A stretch of 8,800 nt of DNA, from positions 1 to 8,800 of the forward strand of contig JANQSK010000091.1 of assembly GCA_028284105.1 (NCBI GenBank). Direction: 5' to 3'. Source of the stretch: Anaerolineae bacterium. GTDB lineage: Bacteria; Chloroflexota; Anaerolineae; Promineifilales; Promineifilaceae. Below, piece by piece: positions 1 through 6,073 of this stretch. Position 1 is the stretch's first letter. Each line of letters starts with the position of its first letter. The notes below the pieces were generated by a model. The model saw only the letters and a program-made list of their open reading frames with translations. It ran no database searches and was not told where the DNA came from. The translations under genes were made by a program, and so were the position numbers.

Positions 1-1
1 A

Positions 2-520
2 GTCACTTACTATAAAACGCCTAATCTTCGCGACTTTGCACCCGATCGTTTTCCAATATTCCTTGTTCCAACACCTATGGGTGGCATATATGGATTTCCA
101 ATCCACGGCGAAGTAGCCACAAAAGCCGCAATTGACTTTTCGGGACCCGTTGTGACTCCTGAGTCAAGAGATTTTCAACCCAATGTTGAAGTTGAGGAGT
201 ATCAAGAAGCTTGGCTTAAAAAGCATATTCCAGGCTTCATCGGCCCAAAACTTTACACCAAGACCTGCCTCTATACGATGCCAAAGGATCGTCAATTTAT
301 TCTTGATGCCATTCCTGAACACCCCGATATACTTGTTTGCTGTGGCGCTGGGCAAGCTTATAAATTCTCGAGTGTATTTGGGCAAATATTGAGCGATTTG
401 GCAATTACTGGTGAAACACAGCATAATATCGAAGCGTTGTCGTTTAATCGGCCAGCTATCACAGACCCCAACTATGTCAGTAAGGTATTGAATCGAGTAA
501 ACGGCGTCAGCATGTATTAA
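2..520 (+). CDS. Monomeric sarcosine oxidase-like FAD-dependent amine oxidase, C-terminal part (5' truncated)
   Basis: The reading frame is open from base 2, so the gene enters from outside the window and only about 172 C-terminal residues are seen; the ATG at 77 is internal. The fragment follows the monomeric sarcosine oxidase / N-methyltryptophan oxidase family (DAO superfamily), which oxidises N-methylated amino acids with release of hydrogen peroxide. Visible hallmarks are YGFPIHGE near base 90, then CLYTMPKDRQFILD, whose Cys (codon 266-268) sits where the family attaches FAD covalently, and GAGQAYKFSSVFGQILSDLAITG, given here in two parts: GAGQAYKF with Lys at 362-364 (the substrate-carboxylate lysine in the Bacillus enzyme) followed by the helix SSVFGQILSDLAITG. 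It ends with a typical FNRPAI tail. The N-terminal Rossmann GxGxxG lies upstream and cannot be checked. Substrate is unknown. No terminator is evident in the 90 bases that follow. Confidence 0.85.
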   Translation, partial: VTYYKTPNLRDFAPDRFPIFLVPTPMGGIYGFPIHGEVATKAAIDFSGPVVTPESRDFQPNVEVEEYQEAWLKKHIPGFIGPKLYTKTCLYTMPKDRQFILDAIPEHPDILVCCGAGQAYKFSSVFGQILSDLAITGETQHNIEALSFNRPAITDPNYVSKVLNRVNGVSMY

Positions 521-528
521 ACAAAAAA

Positions 529-556
529 TTGACTTTGTTATAAGTTATATTAATAT
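529..556 (+). promoter_or_regulatory. Candidate sigma70-type promoter of the M32 peptidase gene
   Basis: TTGACT (529-534) and TAATAT (551-556) are separated by 16 bases in the AT-rich gap after the sarcosine oxidase-like gene. Transcription would begin near base 563, giving a leader of about 48 bases. Each box differs from consensus by one or two bases. It implies that the peptidase is transcribed independently of the upstream oxidase. Prediction by eye only. Confidence 0.45.
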
Positions 557-569
557 TTGAAAGGCACTT

Positions 570-611
570 AAAAACTTAGACCACCCGAGAGGTGCGTAGG
601 AGCAAGTTTTT
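570..611 (+). promoter_or_regulatory. Nested inverted repeats in the leader of the M32 gene
   Basis: AAAAACTT (570-577) and AAGTTTTT (604-611) are perfect 8-base complements. They enclose a second small stem, CACC (582-585) with GGTG (591-594), and the Shine-Dalgarno AGGAG (598-602). The outer stem would close onto the first base of the TTG start codon, so folding could reduce initiation. The outer stem is all A/U apart from one C-G pair and therefore weak. A regulatory role is inferred. Confidence 0.3.
598..602 (+). promoter_or_regulatory. Shine-Dalgarno sequence fixing the TTG start at 611
   Basis: AGGAG lies 8 bases before TTG at 611. The next in-frame ATG is codon 33, which would remove conserved N-terminal sequence (LSWDQ), so the TTG is the supported start. 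Confidence 0.75.
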
Positions 612-2110
612 TGGAAGACAAAATTCAATTACTCAAAGAAAAATTACACGAAATTGATGACATTAATTCGGCCGTATCATTATTAAGCTGGGATCAATCA
701 ACCTATATGCCATCAGGGGGCGCACCTGCCCGCGGACGACAAATGGCAACGTTAAGCAAAATTGCCCATGAAAAATTCACGTCGGCTGAGATTGGCAATT
801 TATTAGATTCGCTTCAATCTTTTAGCGAAGAAAATGATTCAGATGATGCCGTTTTAGTCCGAGTTACGACAAAGGATTTTGAAAAAGCAACAAAGATTCC
901 AGCCCAATTCCTTGCAGACTTTAATGTTCATATTTCACAATCACATCAAGCATGGATGGAAGCACGGCCGAATAATGATTTCGCCAAAGTGGCACCTTTC
1001 CTCGAAAAAACAATTGATTTTAGCCGTCAGCTCGCTTCATTTTGGGAACATGATCACATTGCAGATCCTTTGATCGATATGGCTGATGAAGGTATGAAAG
1101 CTGAATCTATTCAAAAAATATTCGGTGAGCTCCGTGCTGAACTTGTTCCTCTAGTAAAAGCGATTTCAGAAAAAGAGAAAACTGACGATTCAGTTCTCAA
1201 AAAGCATTACCCAGAGCAAACTCAGCTAGATTTTGGGCTCAAAGTCATTAAAGAGTATGGCTATGATTTTGTTCGTGGTCGTCAAGATAAAACGCATCAT
1301 CCATTTATGACAAAATTCTCTATTGGTGATGTGCGAATTACTACCCGAACCAAAGAAAATGACTTAAGTGAAGCATTATTTAGCACCCTGCATGAATCTG
1401 GCCATGCCATGTATGAACAAGGTATCAATGCATCATTTGAAGGCTCACCTTTAGCTGGTGGTACCTCAGCAGGTGTTCATGAAAGCCAATCTCGGCTTTG
1501 GGAAAATCTTGTAGGCCGCAGTAGAGGTTTTTGGTCCCACTTTTATCCTCAGTTACAAGACACCTTCTCTGAGCAACTCAATGGTGTGTCGGCAGATGAA
1601 TTTTACCGCGCCATCAACAAGGTTGAACCATCACTTATACGAACGGATGCAGACGAGGTTACATATAACTTACATGTCATGATTCGTTTTGATTTAGAGC
1701 TGGCCCTACTCGAAGGCAAACTCTCAGTTAAAGATTTACCTGAAGCGTGGCATGCTCGTTATCAATCAGATTTAGGCGTTCAAGCCCCGAGTGATGTTGA
1801 TGGGGTTTTACAGGATATACACTGGTATGCAGGCTCAGTTGGTGGTTCTTTCCAAGGATATACTTTGGGAAATATTATGAGTGCGCTCTTCTTTGATGAG
1901 GCTGTAAAAGCCCATTCAGAAATTCCCAGCCAAATTGCCTCTGGTGAGTTTGAAACACTCCACGGCTGGTTAAAAGAGAACATTTACCAACACGGCCGTA
2001 AATATACAGCTGATGAATTAATTGAAAAAGTGACAGGTGGCCCACTCACCATCACACCGTATATCAACTATCTGAAAACGAAGTACGGTGATCTGTACTC
2101 ACTTTCATAA
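611..2110 (+). CDS. M32 family (Taq-type) metallocarboxypeptidase
   Basis: A 499-residue protein, the normal length for the family, with no signal peptide or membrane segment, so cytoplasmic. M32 enzymes are metal-dependent exopeptidases that remove C-terminal residues with broad specificity and usually act in peptide turnover. The family motifs appear in order: LSWDQ near residue 25; the metal-binding HESGH at 261-265, with catalytic Glu262; HESQSRLWEN at 290-299, whose Glu291 is the third metal ligand; IRTDADEVTYNLH at 343-355; DIHW at 402-405; and GGSFQGYTLGN at 411-421. The last motif differs from the GYFPTYxLGN form common in better-known members, which may shift specificity. The start is TTG, supported by AGGAG 8 bases upstream. 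The 3' end overlaps the opposite-strand DUF393 gene by 6 bases. The function of the family is clear; the natural substrate is not. Confidence 0.95.
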   Translation: MEDKIQLLKEKLHEIDDINSAVSLLSWDQSTYMPSGGAPARGRQMATLSKIAHEKFTSAEIGNLLDSLQSFSEENDSDDAVLVRVTTKDFEKATKIPAQFLADFNVHISQSHQAWMEARPNNDFAKVAPFLEKTIDFSRQLASFWEHDHIADPLIDMADEGMKAESIQKIFGELRAELVPLVKAISEKEKTDDSVLKKHYPEQTQLDFGLKVIKEYGYDFVRGRQDKTHHPFMTKFSIGDVRITTRTKENDLSEALFSTLHESGHAMYEQGINASFEGSPLAGGTSAGVHESQSRLWENLVGRSRGFWSHFYPQLQDTFSEQLNGVSADEFYRAINKVEPSLIRTDADEVTYNLHVMIRFDLELALLEGKLSVKDLPEAWHARYQSDLGVQAPSDVDGVLQDIHWYAGSVGGSFQGYTLGNIMSALFFDEAVKAHSEIPSQIASGEFETLHGWLKENIYQHGRKYTADELIEKVTGGPLTITPYINYLKTKYGDLYSLS

Positions 2111-2533
2111 AAACCGATTAGACAACTCAGGGGTGGGGAGCCAACATTGATTTTTCTTTCCCCAAAATCGATAGCGATTTTGGGAAATTAAATCATACCC
2201 CCAATCACGAAGACCTTTTGGCAGCAACCGGAAGTAGCTCAAGTACCGCATATTTGAAGAGAATTGAGTCGCGATGCGACATGCGGCCGTTGATTGCGTA
2301 TAAAGCCGATCATTCTCAAGCAAAATGACTGAATCAAATTCATCAAGAGGTCGGTTAAATGCTTTCAAAATCATTTGCCCTGTTGGCGATTGAAGGGAGG
2401 CAAATGAAAAATGGCTATTTGCATCATTTTCAATAATGAATTGAACGGAAGCGCTACAAAGGTTACAAACCCCATCAAACAGAATAAGCGGTTGGGGCAA
2501 ATTTTGAACATTGGCATCATGAATTGTGTTCAT
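2105..2533 (-). CDS. DCC family (DUF393) thiol-disulfide oxidoreductase-like protein
   Basis: A protein of 142 residues if it starts at the ATG at 2531-2533, or 149 from the ATG at 2552-2554. It carries the family's signature LILFDGVCNLC, a CxxC pair (Cys23 and Cys26 in the short numbering) in a thioredoxin-like setting, then FASLQSPTGQMIL, a central STAACRIA helix and the terminal block NRYRFWGKKNQCWLP. These proteins are annotated as thiol-disulfide oxidoreductases, but the reaction is poorly known. I prefer the short form. At the longer start a GAGG touches the ATG with no spacing. The shorter start has a -10-like TAAAAT 7 bases upstream, fitting a leaderless mRNA. The gene is divergent from the phosphotransferase-like gene and convergent with the M32 gene. 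No signal peptide is visible. Confidence 0.88.
   Translation of the reverse strand: MNTIHDANVQNLPQPLILFDGVCNLCSASVQFIIENDANSHFSFASLQSPTGQMILKAFNRPLDEFDSVILLENDRLYTQSTAACRIATQFSSNMRYLSYFRLLPKGLRDWGYDLISQNRYRFWGKKNQCWLPTPELSNRFL
2161..2184. other. Strong hairpin inside the 3' part of the DUF393 gene
   Basis: CCCAAAATCG (2161-2170) and CGATTTTGGG (2175-2184) form a perfect 10-base-pair stem with a 4-base loop. Three more A-T pairs (2157-2159 with 2185-2187) are possible if C2160 is bulged. It lies about 50 bases past the M32 stop codon, so it could mark the 3' end of that transcript. Neither strand has a T-run directly after the stem, so a classical intrinsic terminator is not supported. It also encodes part of the conserved SQNRYRFWGKK block, so the pairing may be partly a coding coincidence. 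Confidence 0.35.
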
Positions 2534-2575
2534 AGTCACTATTTTATTCTGCATCCTCGGGTCTAGATAGTGACT
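2534..2575. promoter_or_regulatory. Inverted repeat in the divergent DUF393 / phosphotransferase promoter region (possible operator)
   Basis: AGTCACTAT (2534-2542) and ATAGTGACT (2567-2575) are perfect 9-base inverted copies with centres 33 bases apart, close to three helical turns. For the DUF393 gene, one arm abuts the preferred ATG and touches its -10-like box; the other lies near where the -35 would be. If the mRNA is leaderless from 2533 the repeat is not transcribed, favouring a protein-binding site over an RNA hairpin. No regulator is identified. Confidence 0.4.
2541..2546 (-). promoter_or_regulatory. Candidate -10 box for a leaderless DUF393 mRNA
   Basis: Read on the minus strand this is TAAAAT, one base from TATAAT, and it ends 7 bases before the ATG at 2531-2533. 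That spacing places the transcription start at or next to the start codon. No good -35 box is visible 16-18 bases further upstream, so confidence is low. Confidence 0.3.
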
Positions 2576-2600
2576 CTGGTCATTTGTTTATTAAAAAGGG

Positions 2601-2629
2601 TTGGCAAATGATTCAGGCAAAGCTAAATT
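2601..2629 (+). promoter_or_regulatory. Candidate leaderless promoter of the phosphotransferase-like gene
   Basis: TTGGCA (2601-2606, one base from TTGACA) and TAAATT (2624-2629) are separated by exactly 17 bases. The -10-like box ends 7 bases before the ATG at 2637, so transcription would start at about the A of that ATG. The TTG inside the -35 box is in frame and could be mistaken for a start codon. Upstream GGG touches that TTG with no spacing, which argues against translation from it. Confidence 0.4.
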
Positions 2630-2636
2630 TACAAAT

Positions 2637-4886
2637 ATGAAACGGTATTTTGTTTGGTTAGGGTCCGGAAGGGCAGCAAAAGTCAATGTAGGGAATAAAG
2701 GGGCGCTGCTTGATCAAGCAGCTAAATCAAACCTACCTGTCCCTGAAGGGGCTGTACTTCTGCATGAGTTTTTTGAAAGCTTGCTTGAAGAACAGATTTT
2801 ATTGCAGGAAAACGGCCGTTTTCATTGCCCAAACCCAATCGAGCTTTATGAATCATTATTTACAGCCGCTCGAATGCCTCGATTTGATCATCCCATTGCT
2901 GTTCGGTCAGCCTTTTCAGCAGAAGATCGTGAAGATGAAAGCTTGGCCGGTCATTTTGATTCTGTTCTTAATGTCGACAGCAGTAGCCCAGAGGCATTAT
3001 CCAAGGCACTCTGCCAGGTTTGGAATTCTGCGAGTAGGCACAAGAGTGATTTCCGAAAAGATGTCCTTCTACTCACCATGGTAAAAGCCCAACAAGCAGG
3101 TGTTGCTTTTTCAGAAGCAGCATATCAAGATGATCTGATTAATTATACCGATGGATTAGCCGACAAATTAGTCTCCGGCACCGTTGCTGGGCAAACTTTG
3201 CTCACACCGCAACTCACCCTAGGTGAATCCGCGACTGATGATTTACCCGAATTTGGACAACGGGTTCAAAAGCTATTGCGTGGTGTGCGTCGGACATTTG
3301 GCGTTGGAGATTGGGATATTGAGTGGGCTGATGATGGTCAGATTTGCTGGCTGATTCAACTCCGTCCAATCACAAGGGCGAGCCGCCGCAACGAGGCATT
3401 TACATTTGCTAATTTACGAGAAATTCTACCGGACCCTCCTTCGCCATTCATGACCAGCATCGTTGAAAGCGGTAGCACAGAGCTTTTTGACTATTATCGA
3501 CAGTTCGATCCCTCTTTACCTACAAATCGCCACATGGTGCGCGTTTTTGAAGGACGGCCGTTTTTTAACATTACGCTCCTCACCGACATGATGCGCAAAT
3601 GGGGGCTGCCGACAGCTCTTGTTACAAGCAACCTAGGGGGCAGCAGCGATAGAGCAGCAGGTTTCAAATTAGGGCGTTTTTTATGGCACACGCCTATTTT
3701 GCTTAAGTTAGGTTGGGCTCAAATAACGGCCGTTTCTAGCGCAGAAAAAGCGACCCAGAAAATATTAGCGGAAGCCAAACAACCCTATCTTTCATTGACC
3801 GACCTTTCTCAAGCGTTTTCACATCTGTTTGTTCAATTTGTGTCTGAAATGCTTAATTTAACACAAGCGATGAGTGGACCGCTGCTCATTTTGAGAACGA
3901 TGAACACGCTGGCTGAGCATAATCGAAGACAAAGTTCGATTGCCACGCAAAGCTTGATTGATTTGGCCCCATTGCAAACGGCCGTATCAAAAAACCCATC
4001 TTGGCAAGAAGCAATCAAACAAAATCAACTTCCAACAGACTCAGAGTTTCAAACGTTGTGGGCTACTTATTTAGATAAGCATGGGCATCGTGGAATTTAT
4101 GAGAGTGACATTTCTCGACCTCGCTACCACGAAGACCCATCCCCACTAATTGCTAGCTTAACGCGTCCGCCACTCACCGAACCAGAAAAACGGCCGTATT
4201 CGCTCAAAGCCCAATTGACCCGCCCCATTTGGTGGCACTGCGGCCGAATTTTGAGGGCTCGTGAGCTGTGGCGGTATCACGCCATTCAATGTTACGACCT
4301 ACTAAGACAACAATTTTTGCCATTAATAGATCAGGCAGTTCAAGATGGTCTTTTACCCAATCAGGACGCCTTTTGGTATCTGACCTTAGAAGAAGTGGCT
4401 CAATTAGACAATGGAAAAACTTTTACCAAAACGGAAATAGATTCTAAGAAAGCTAACTATTCTCAGCTTCAAACGTATGATTTTCCTGATCTTATTCATC
4501 AATTTGATGATTTTTCCACTTATTTGGAAGGATATGCTAACGGTTCAATACAAAATCTAGGACGCTTATCAGGTATTGGATTGACGGATGGTGAGGTAAA
4601 CGGCCGTGTTTGGTTGCTTAGAGAACCCTCAACCCAATTACCTGATGGATTCATCCCGGAAGAGACCATCCTTGTTGCACGCGCCATCGATCCAGGTTGG
4701 ATTTCTACATTTACCAATGTGGCTGGGGTTGTTGTTGAAATTGGGGGAGACCTATCCCACGGATCAATAATCTTGCGTGAGATAGGCCTACCAGCTGTGA
4801 CCAATGTTGCGAAAGCAACACAGCAGCTAAAAACAGGCGATCCCATTACGCTCAATGCGACAAATGGGATCGTTATAAAGAATTAA
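2637..4886 (+). CDS. PEP-synthase / rifampicin-phosphotransferase-like enzyme (PPDK N-terminal and PEP-utilising His domains)
   Basis: A 749-residue protein from the ATG at 2637 (761 from TTG 2601). Residues about 10-250 are a PPDK-type ATP-grasp domain: VGNKGALL near 18-25, VRSAFSAED at 89-97, SLAGHFDSVLNV near 102-113, DIEWADDG near 227-234 and IQLRPITR at 240-247. A helical middle region (about 255-640) has LPDPPSPF and HRGIYESDISRPRY, as in phosphotransferase-like members. The C-terminal swivelling domain has GEVNGRVWLLRE and then EIGGDLSHGSIILREIGLPA with catalytic His708 (codon 4758-4760). Known relatives transfer a phosphate from ATP through this His to pyruvate or to a hydroxyl on an antibiotic. 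The domain order, the LSHG form of the His motif and the near-800-residue size are closer to rifampicin phosphotransferase than to true PEP synthase, but the acceptor is unknown. All expected catalytic motifs look intact. It is divergent from the DUF393 gene and ends one base from the next gene. Confidence 0.85.
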   Translation: MKRYFVWLGSGRAAKVNVGNKGALLDQAAKSNLPVPEGAVLLHEFFESLLEEQILLQENGRFHCPNPIELYESLFTAARMPRFDHPIAVRSAFSAEDREDESLAGHFDSVLNVDSSSPEALSKALCQVWNSASRHKSDFRKDVLLLTMVKAQQAGVAFSEAAYQDDLINYTDGLADKLVSGTVAGQTLLTPQLTLGESATDDLPEFGQRVQKLLRGVRRTFGVGDWDIEWADDGQICWLIQLRPITRASRRNEAFTFANLREILPDPPSPFMTSIVESGSTELFDYYRQFDPSLPTNRHMVRVFEGRPFFNITLLTDMMRKWGLPTALVTSNLGGSSDRAAGFKLGRFLWHTPILLKLGWAQITAVSSAEKATQKILAEAKQPYLSLTDLSQAFSHLFVQFVSEMLNLTQAMSGPLLILRTMNTLAEHNRRQSSIATQSLIDLAPLQTAVSKNPSWQEAIKQNQLPTDSEFQTLWATYLDKHGHRGIYESDISRPRYHEDPSPLIASLTRPPLTEPEKRPYSLKAQLTRPIWWHCGRILRARELWRYHAIQCYDLLRQQFLPLIDQAVQDGLLPNQDAFWYLTLEEVAQLDNGKTFTKTEIDSKKANYSQLQTYDFPDLIHQFDDFSTYLEGYANGSIQNLGRLSGIGLTDGEVNGRVWLLREPSTQLPDGFIPEETILVARAIDPGWISTFTNVAGVVVEIGGDLSHGSIILREIGLPAVTNVAKATQQLKTGDPITLNATNGIVIKN
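4829..4872 (-). terminator. Candidate intrinsic terminator of the TPR/PH-like gene, inside the 3' end of the phosphotransferase-like gene
   Basis: CGATCCCATT (4838-4847) and AATGGGATCG (4863-4872) form a perfect 10-base-pair stem with a 15-base loop. On the minus strand the stem is followed after 4 bases by five T's (4833-4829), the arrangement of an intrinsic terminator. It starts 16 bases past the minus-strand stop codon. On the plus strand no T-run follows. The long loop and the 4-base gap make it a weak example. Confidence 0.4.
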
Positions 4887-4887
4887 G

Positions 4888-5964
4888 CTACGCTGATTGG
4901 CCAAGCGATGCTTTAAATTGGTCAGGTGTTTGCGTGATTTGGTGCATCTCTGAATCAAATTGAGAAGATGTTTTGATTTCAAGCTTTGATTCAAATAAGT
5001 TAAGAATCTGTTCGGAGTCAACAACATCTTTCAGTTGAATCTGCTTCCCATTTTTCAAAACAAATGTCATCAAATTAGGAGCAGGGCACTCAATCCTCGT
5101 GATATCATCGTAATAAAGATTGTGCTGTTCATTTTGAACCAGTGTGTCTACCCCTTTGACTTGCAATAAGCCAACTTCTGGGGCAATCTTTAAGACCGAT
5201 TTCGTGAGTTGATTCTTGCCACTAAACAAAAATCCAAATGCGCCTTTCGCTTTTGAAATAATCATCGAAACTGAAAATTCATAGACCTTTTCAGGAATTC
5301 GAATCTCATTTTGATCATCAGAATCTTGGATTTTTTGCTCAACAGGTTTTGTATACCCATTTTGCGTTGGGGCTGCAATGTCTTGCTTATTCTGGGGAGC
5401 TGTTTGGATTTTGTCTGTATTTTTCCTAGCAATCTTGCCAGTTTCAGCTTTTTTAGCGGCCTCTTGGCGTTCCATTTCAATTTGAAGCATCAATGGGTCT
5501 TGTAAGACTTTTTCAGTCTCGTCCTCGGCATCCTCTTCGAAGGAAGGAACTGAGATGAATTCACCTGTATAGATAAACCCTTCATCATCATCTTCTTCTT
5601 CAACGTTTTCTGGTGTCTGAGGAACTTGGGAAACAACGCCATTTGTGTGCCCATTTTGAGAAACAGGTGCCGAACCCATATATTCAAAGCCCATATCTGT
5701 GTCAATAGTAGGCTCTTCTTGAGCCTGAGCGGCTCGTAGTTCAGTAATCAATCTTTTGGCAGTTTGGTGATTGGGGTTAATTCGGAGAACTTTCTCTAAA
5801 CACCCGATTTGGTTAGCTGGCTTTGGTGTTGTGTTCACTAACCACAGCCATGCTTTTTCATGAAGTGGATTGTCGCGCACAATCCTCAACAAGATTTTTT
5901 GTCCCTTTTCAATATCGCCCGCTTTAATAAGCGTGACCGCCTCCTTAAATCTTGGGTCACTCAT
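4888..5964 (-). CDS. TPR-like repeat protein with acidic linker and C-terminal PH-like domain
   Basis: A 358-residue protein. Residues 1-75 form two TPR-like helical hairpins (MSDPRFKEAVTLIKAGD, then AWLWLVNT and CLEKVLRINPNHQTAKRL), a module I associate with many Chloroflexota proteins where it precedes varied domains. Residues about 82-225 are low-complexity, rich in Asp, Glu, Gln and Asn, with the acid run EEEDDDE at 122-128 and the short motif GFxYxG occurring twice (92-97 and 129-134). Residues about 228-330 look like a small beta-sandwich ending in a helix; YYDDITRIECPAP and MTFVLKNGKQIQL resemble bacterial PH or GRAM-like domains. No signal peptide or membrane segment is visible. It is probably a cytoplasmic scaffold or adaptor, function unknown. 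The ATG at 5964 has AGAGGT 6 bases upstream. CGGCCG, frequent in the flanking genes, is absent here. Confidence 0.82.
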   Translation of the reverse strand: MSDPRFKEAVTLIKAGDIEKGQKILLRIVRDNPLHEKAWLWLVNTTPKPANQIGCLEKVLRINPNHQTAKRLITELRAAQAQEEPTIDTDMGFEYMGSAPVSQNGHTNGVVSQVPQTPENVEEEDDDEGFIYTGEFISVPSFEEDAEDETEKVLQDPLMLQIEMERQEAAKKAETGKIARKNTDKIQTAPQNKQDIAAPTQNGYTKPVEQKIQDSDDQNEIRIPEKVYEFSVSMIISKAKGAFGFLFSGKNQLTKSVLKIAPEVGLLQVKGVDTLVQNEQHNLYYDDITRIECPAPNLMTFVLKNGKQIQLKDVVDSEQILNLFESKLEIKTSSQFDSEMHQITQTPDQFKASLGQSA

Positions 5965-5970
5965 ACCATT

Positions 5971-5976
5971 ACCTCT
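5971..5976 (-). promoter_or_regulatory. Shine-Dalgarno sequence of the TPR/PH-like gene
   Basis: Minus-strand AGAGGT lies 6 bases before the ATG at 5964, supporting that start. It contrasts with the neighbouring divergent gene, which has no such site. Confidence 0.7.
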
Positions 5977-5985
5977 ACATGTTTG

Positions 5986-6006
5986 GATACTATACTTCCG
6001 ATACTA
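5986..6006. repeat. Direct repeat GATACTA in the divergent intergenic region
   Basis: GATACTA occurs at 5986-5992 and 6000-6006, a 14-base period, in the leader of the TPR/PH-like gene and upstream of the regulator gene. It could be a protein-binding site, but two 7-base copies in AT-rich sequence are weak evidence. Confidence 0.2.
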
Positions 6007-6013
6007 ATATTTC

Positions 6014-6042
6014 TATTTAATCCTATAACGCTTCCCTTTCAA
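6014..6042 (-). promoter_or_regulatory. Weak candidate promoter of the TPR/PH-like gene
   Basis: On the minus strand TTGAAA (6042-6037) and TAAATA (6019-6014) are separated by 17 bases. The -35 is good (one mismatch), the -10 poor (three mismatches). It would give a leader of about 45 bases containing the AGAGGT ribosome site. TATAGT at 5994-5989 is an alternative -10 without a clear -35. Confidence 0.2.
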
Positions 6043-6061
6043 GATTTATTTCGACATCAGT

Positions 6062-6067
6062 TATAAT
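6062..6067 (+). promoter_or_regulatory. Perfect -10 box for a leaderless mRNA of the LuxR-type regulator
   Basis: A consensus TATAAT ends 6 bases before the ATG at 6074, so transcription should begin at or next to that ATG. There is no Shine-Dalgarno in the intervening AAGTAG or nearby. A -35 is not clear; TTTCAA at 6037-6042 would need a 19-base spacer. Confidence 0.5.
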
Positions 6068-6073
6068 AAGTAG

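Noticed and set aside
521..610. A riboswitch or intrinsic terminator between the oxidase and the M32 gene
   Set aside because: The stems are short and A/U-rich, no known riboswitch core is recognisable, and the T-run at 607-612 is not preceded directly by a GC-rich stem.
2534..2554. ATG at 2552-2554 as the DUF393 start
   Set aside because: Its GAGG is directly adjacent to the ATG (no spacer). The ATG at 2531-2533 has a -10-like box at leaderless distance. The seven residues in dispute carry no family motif.
2601..2636. TTG at 2601 as the start of the phosphotransferase-like gene
   Set aside because: The upstream GGG touches the TTG without spacing, the TTG fits a -35 box better, and family members begin near the ATG at 2637. 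It remains possible.
4520..4855. A 111-codon open frame on the minus strand inside the phosphotransferase-like gene
   Set aside because: It lies opposite the conserved His domain, has no Shine-Dalgarno or recognisable protein features, and is explained as a shadow of the plus-strand codons.
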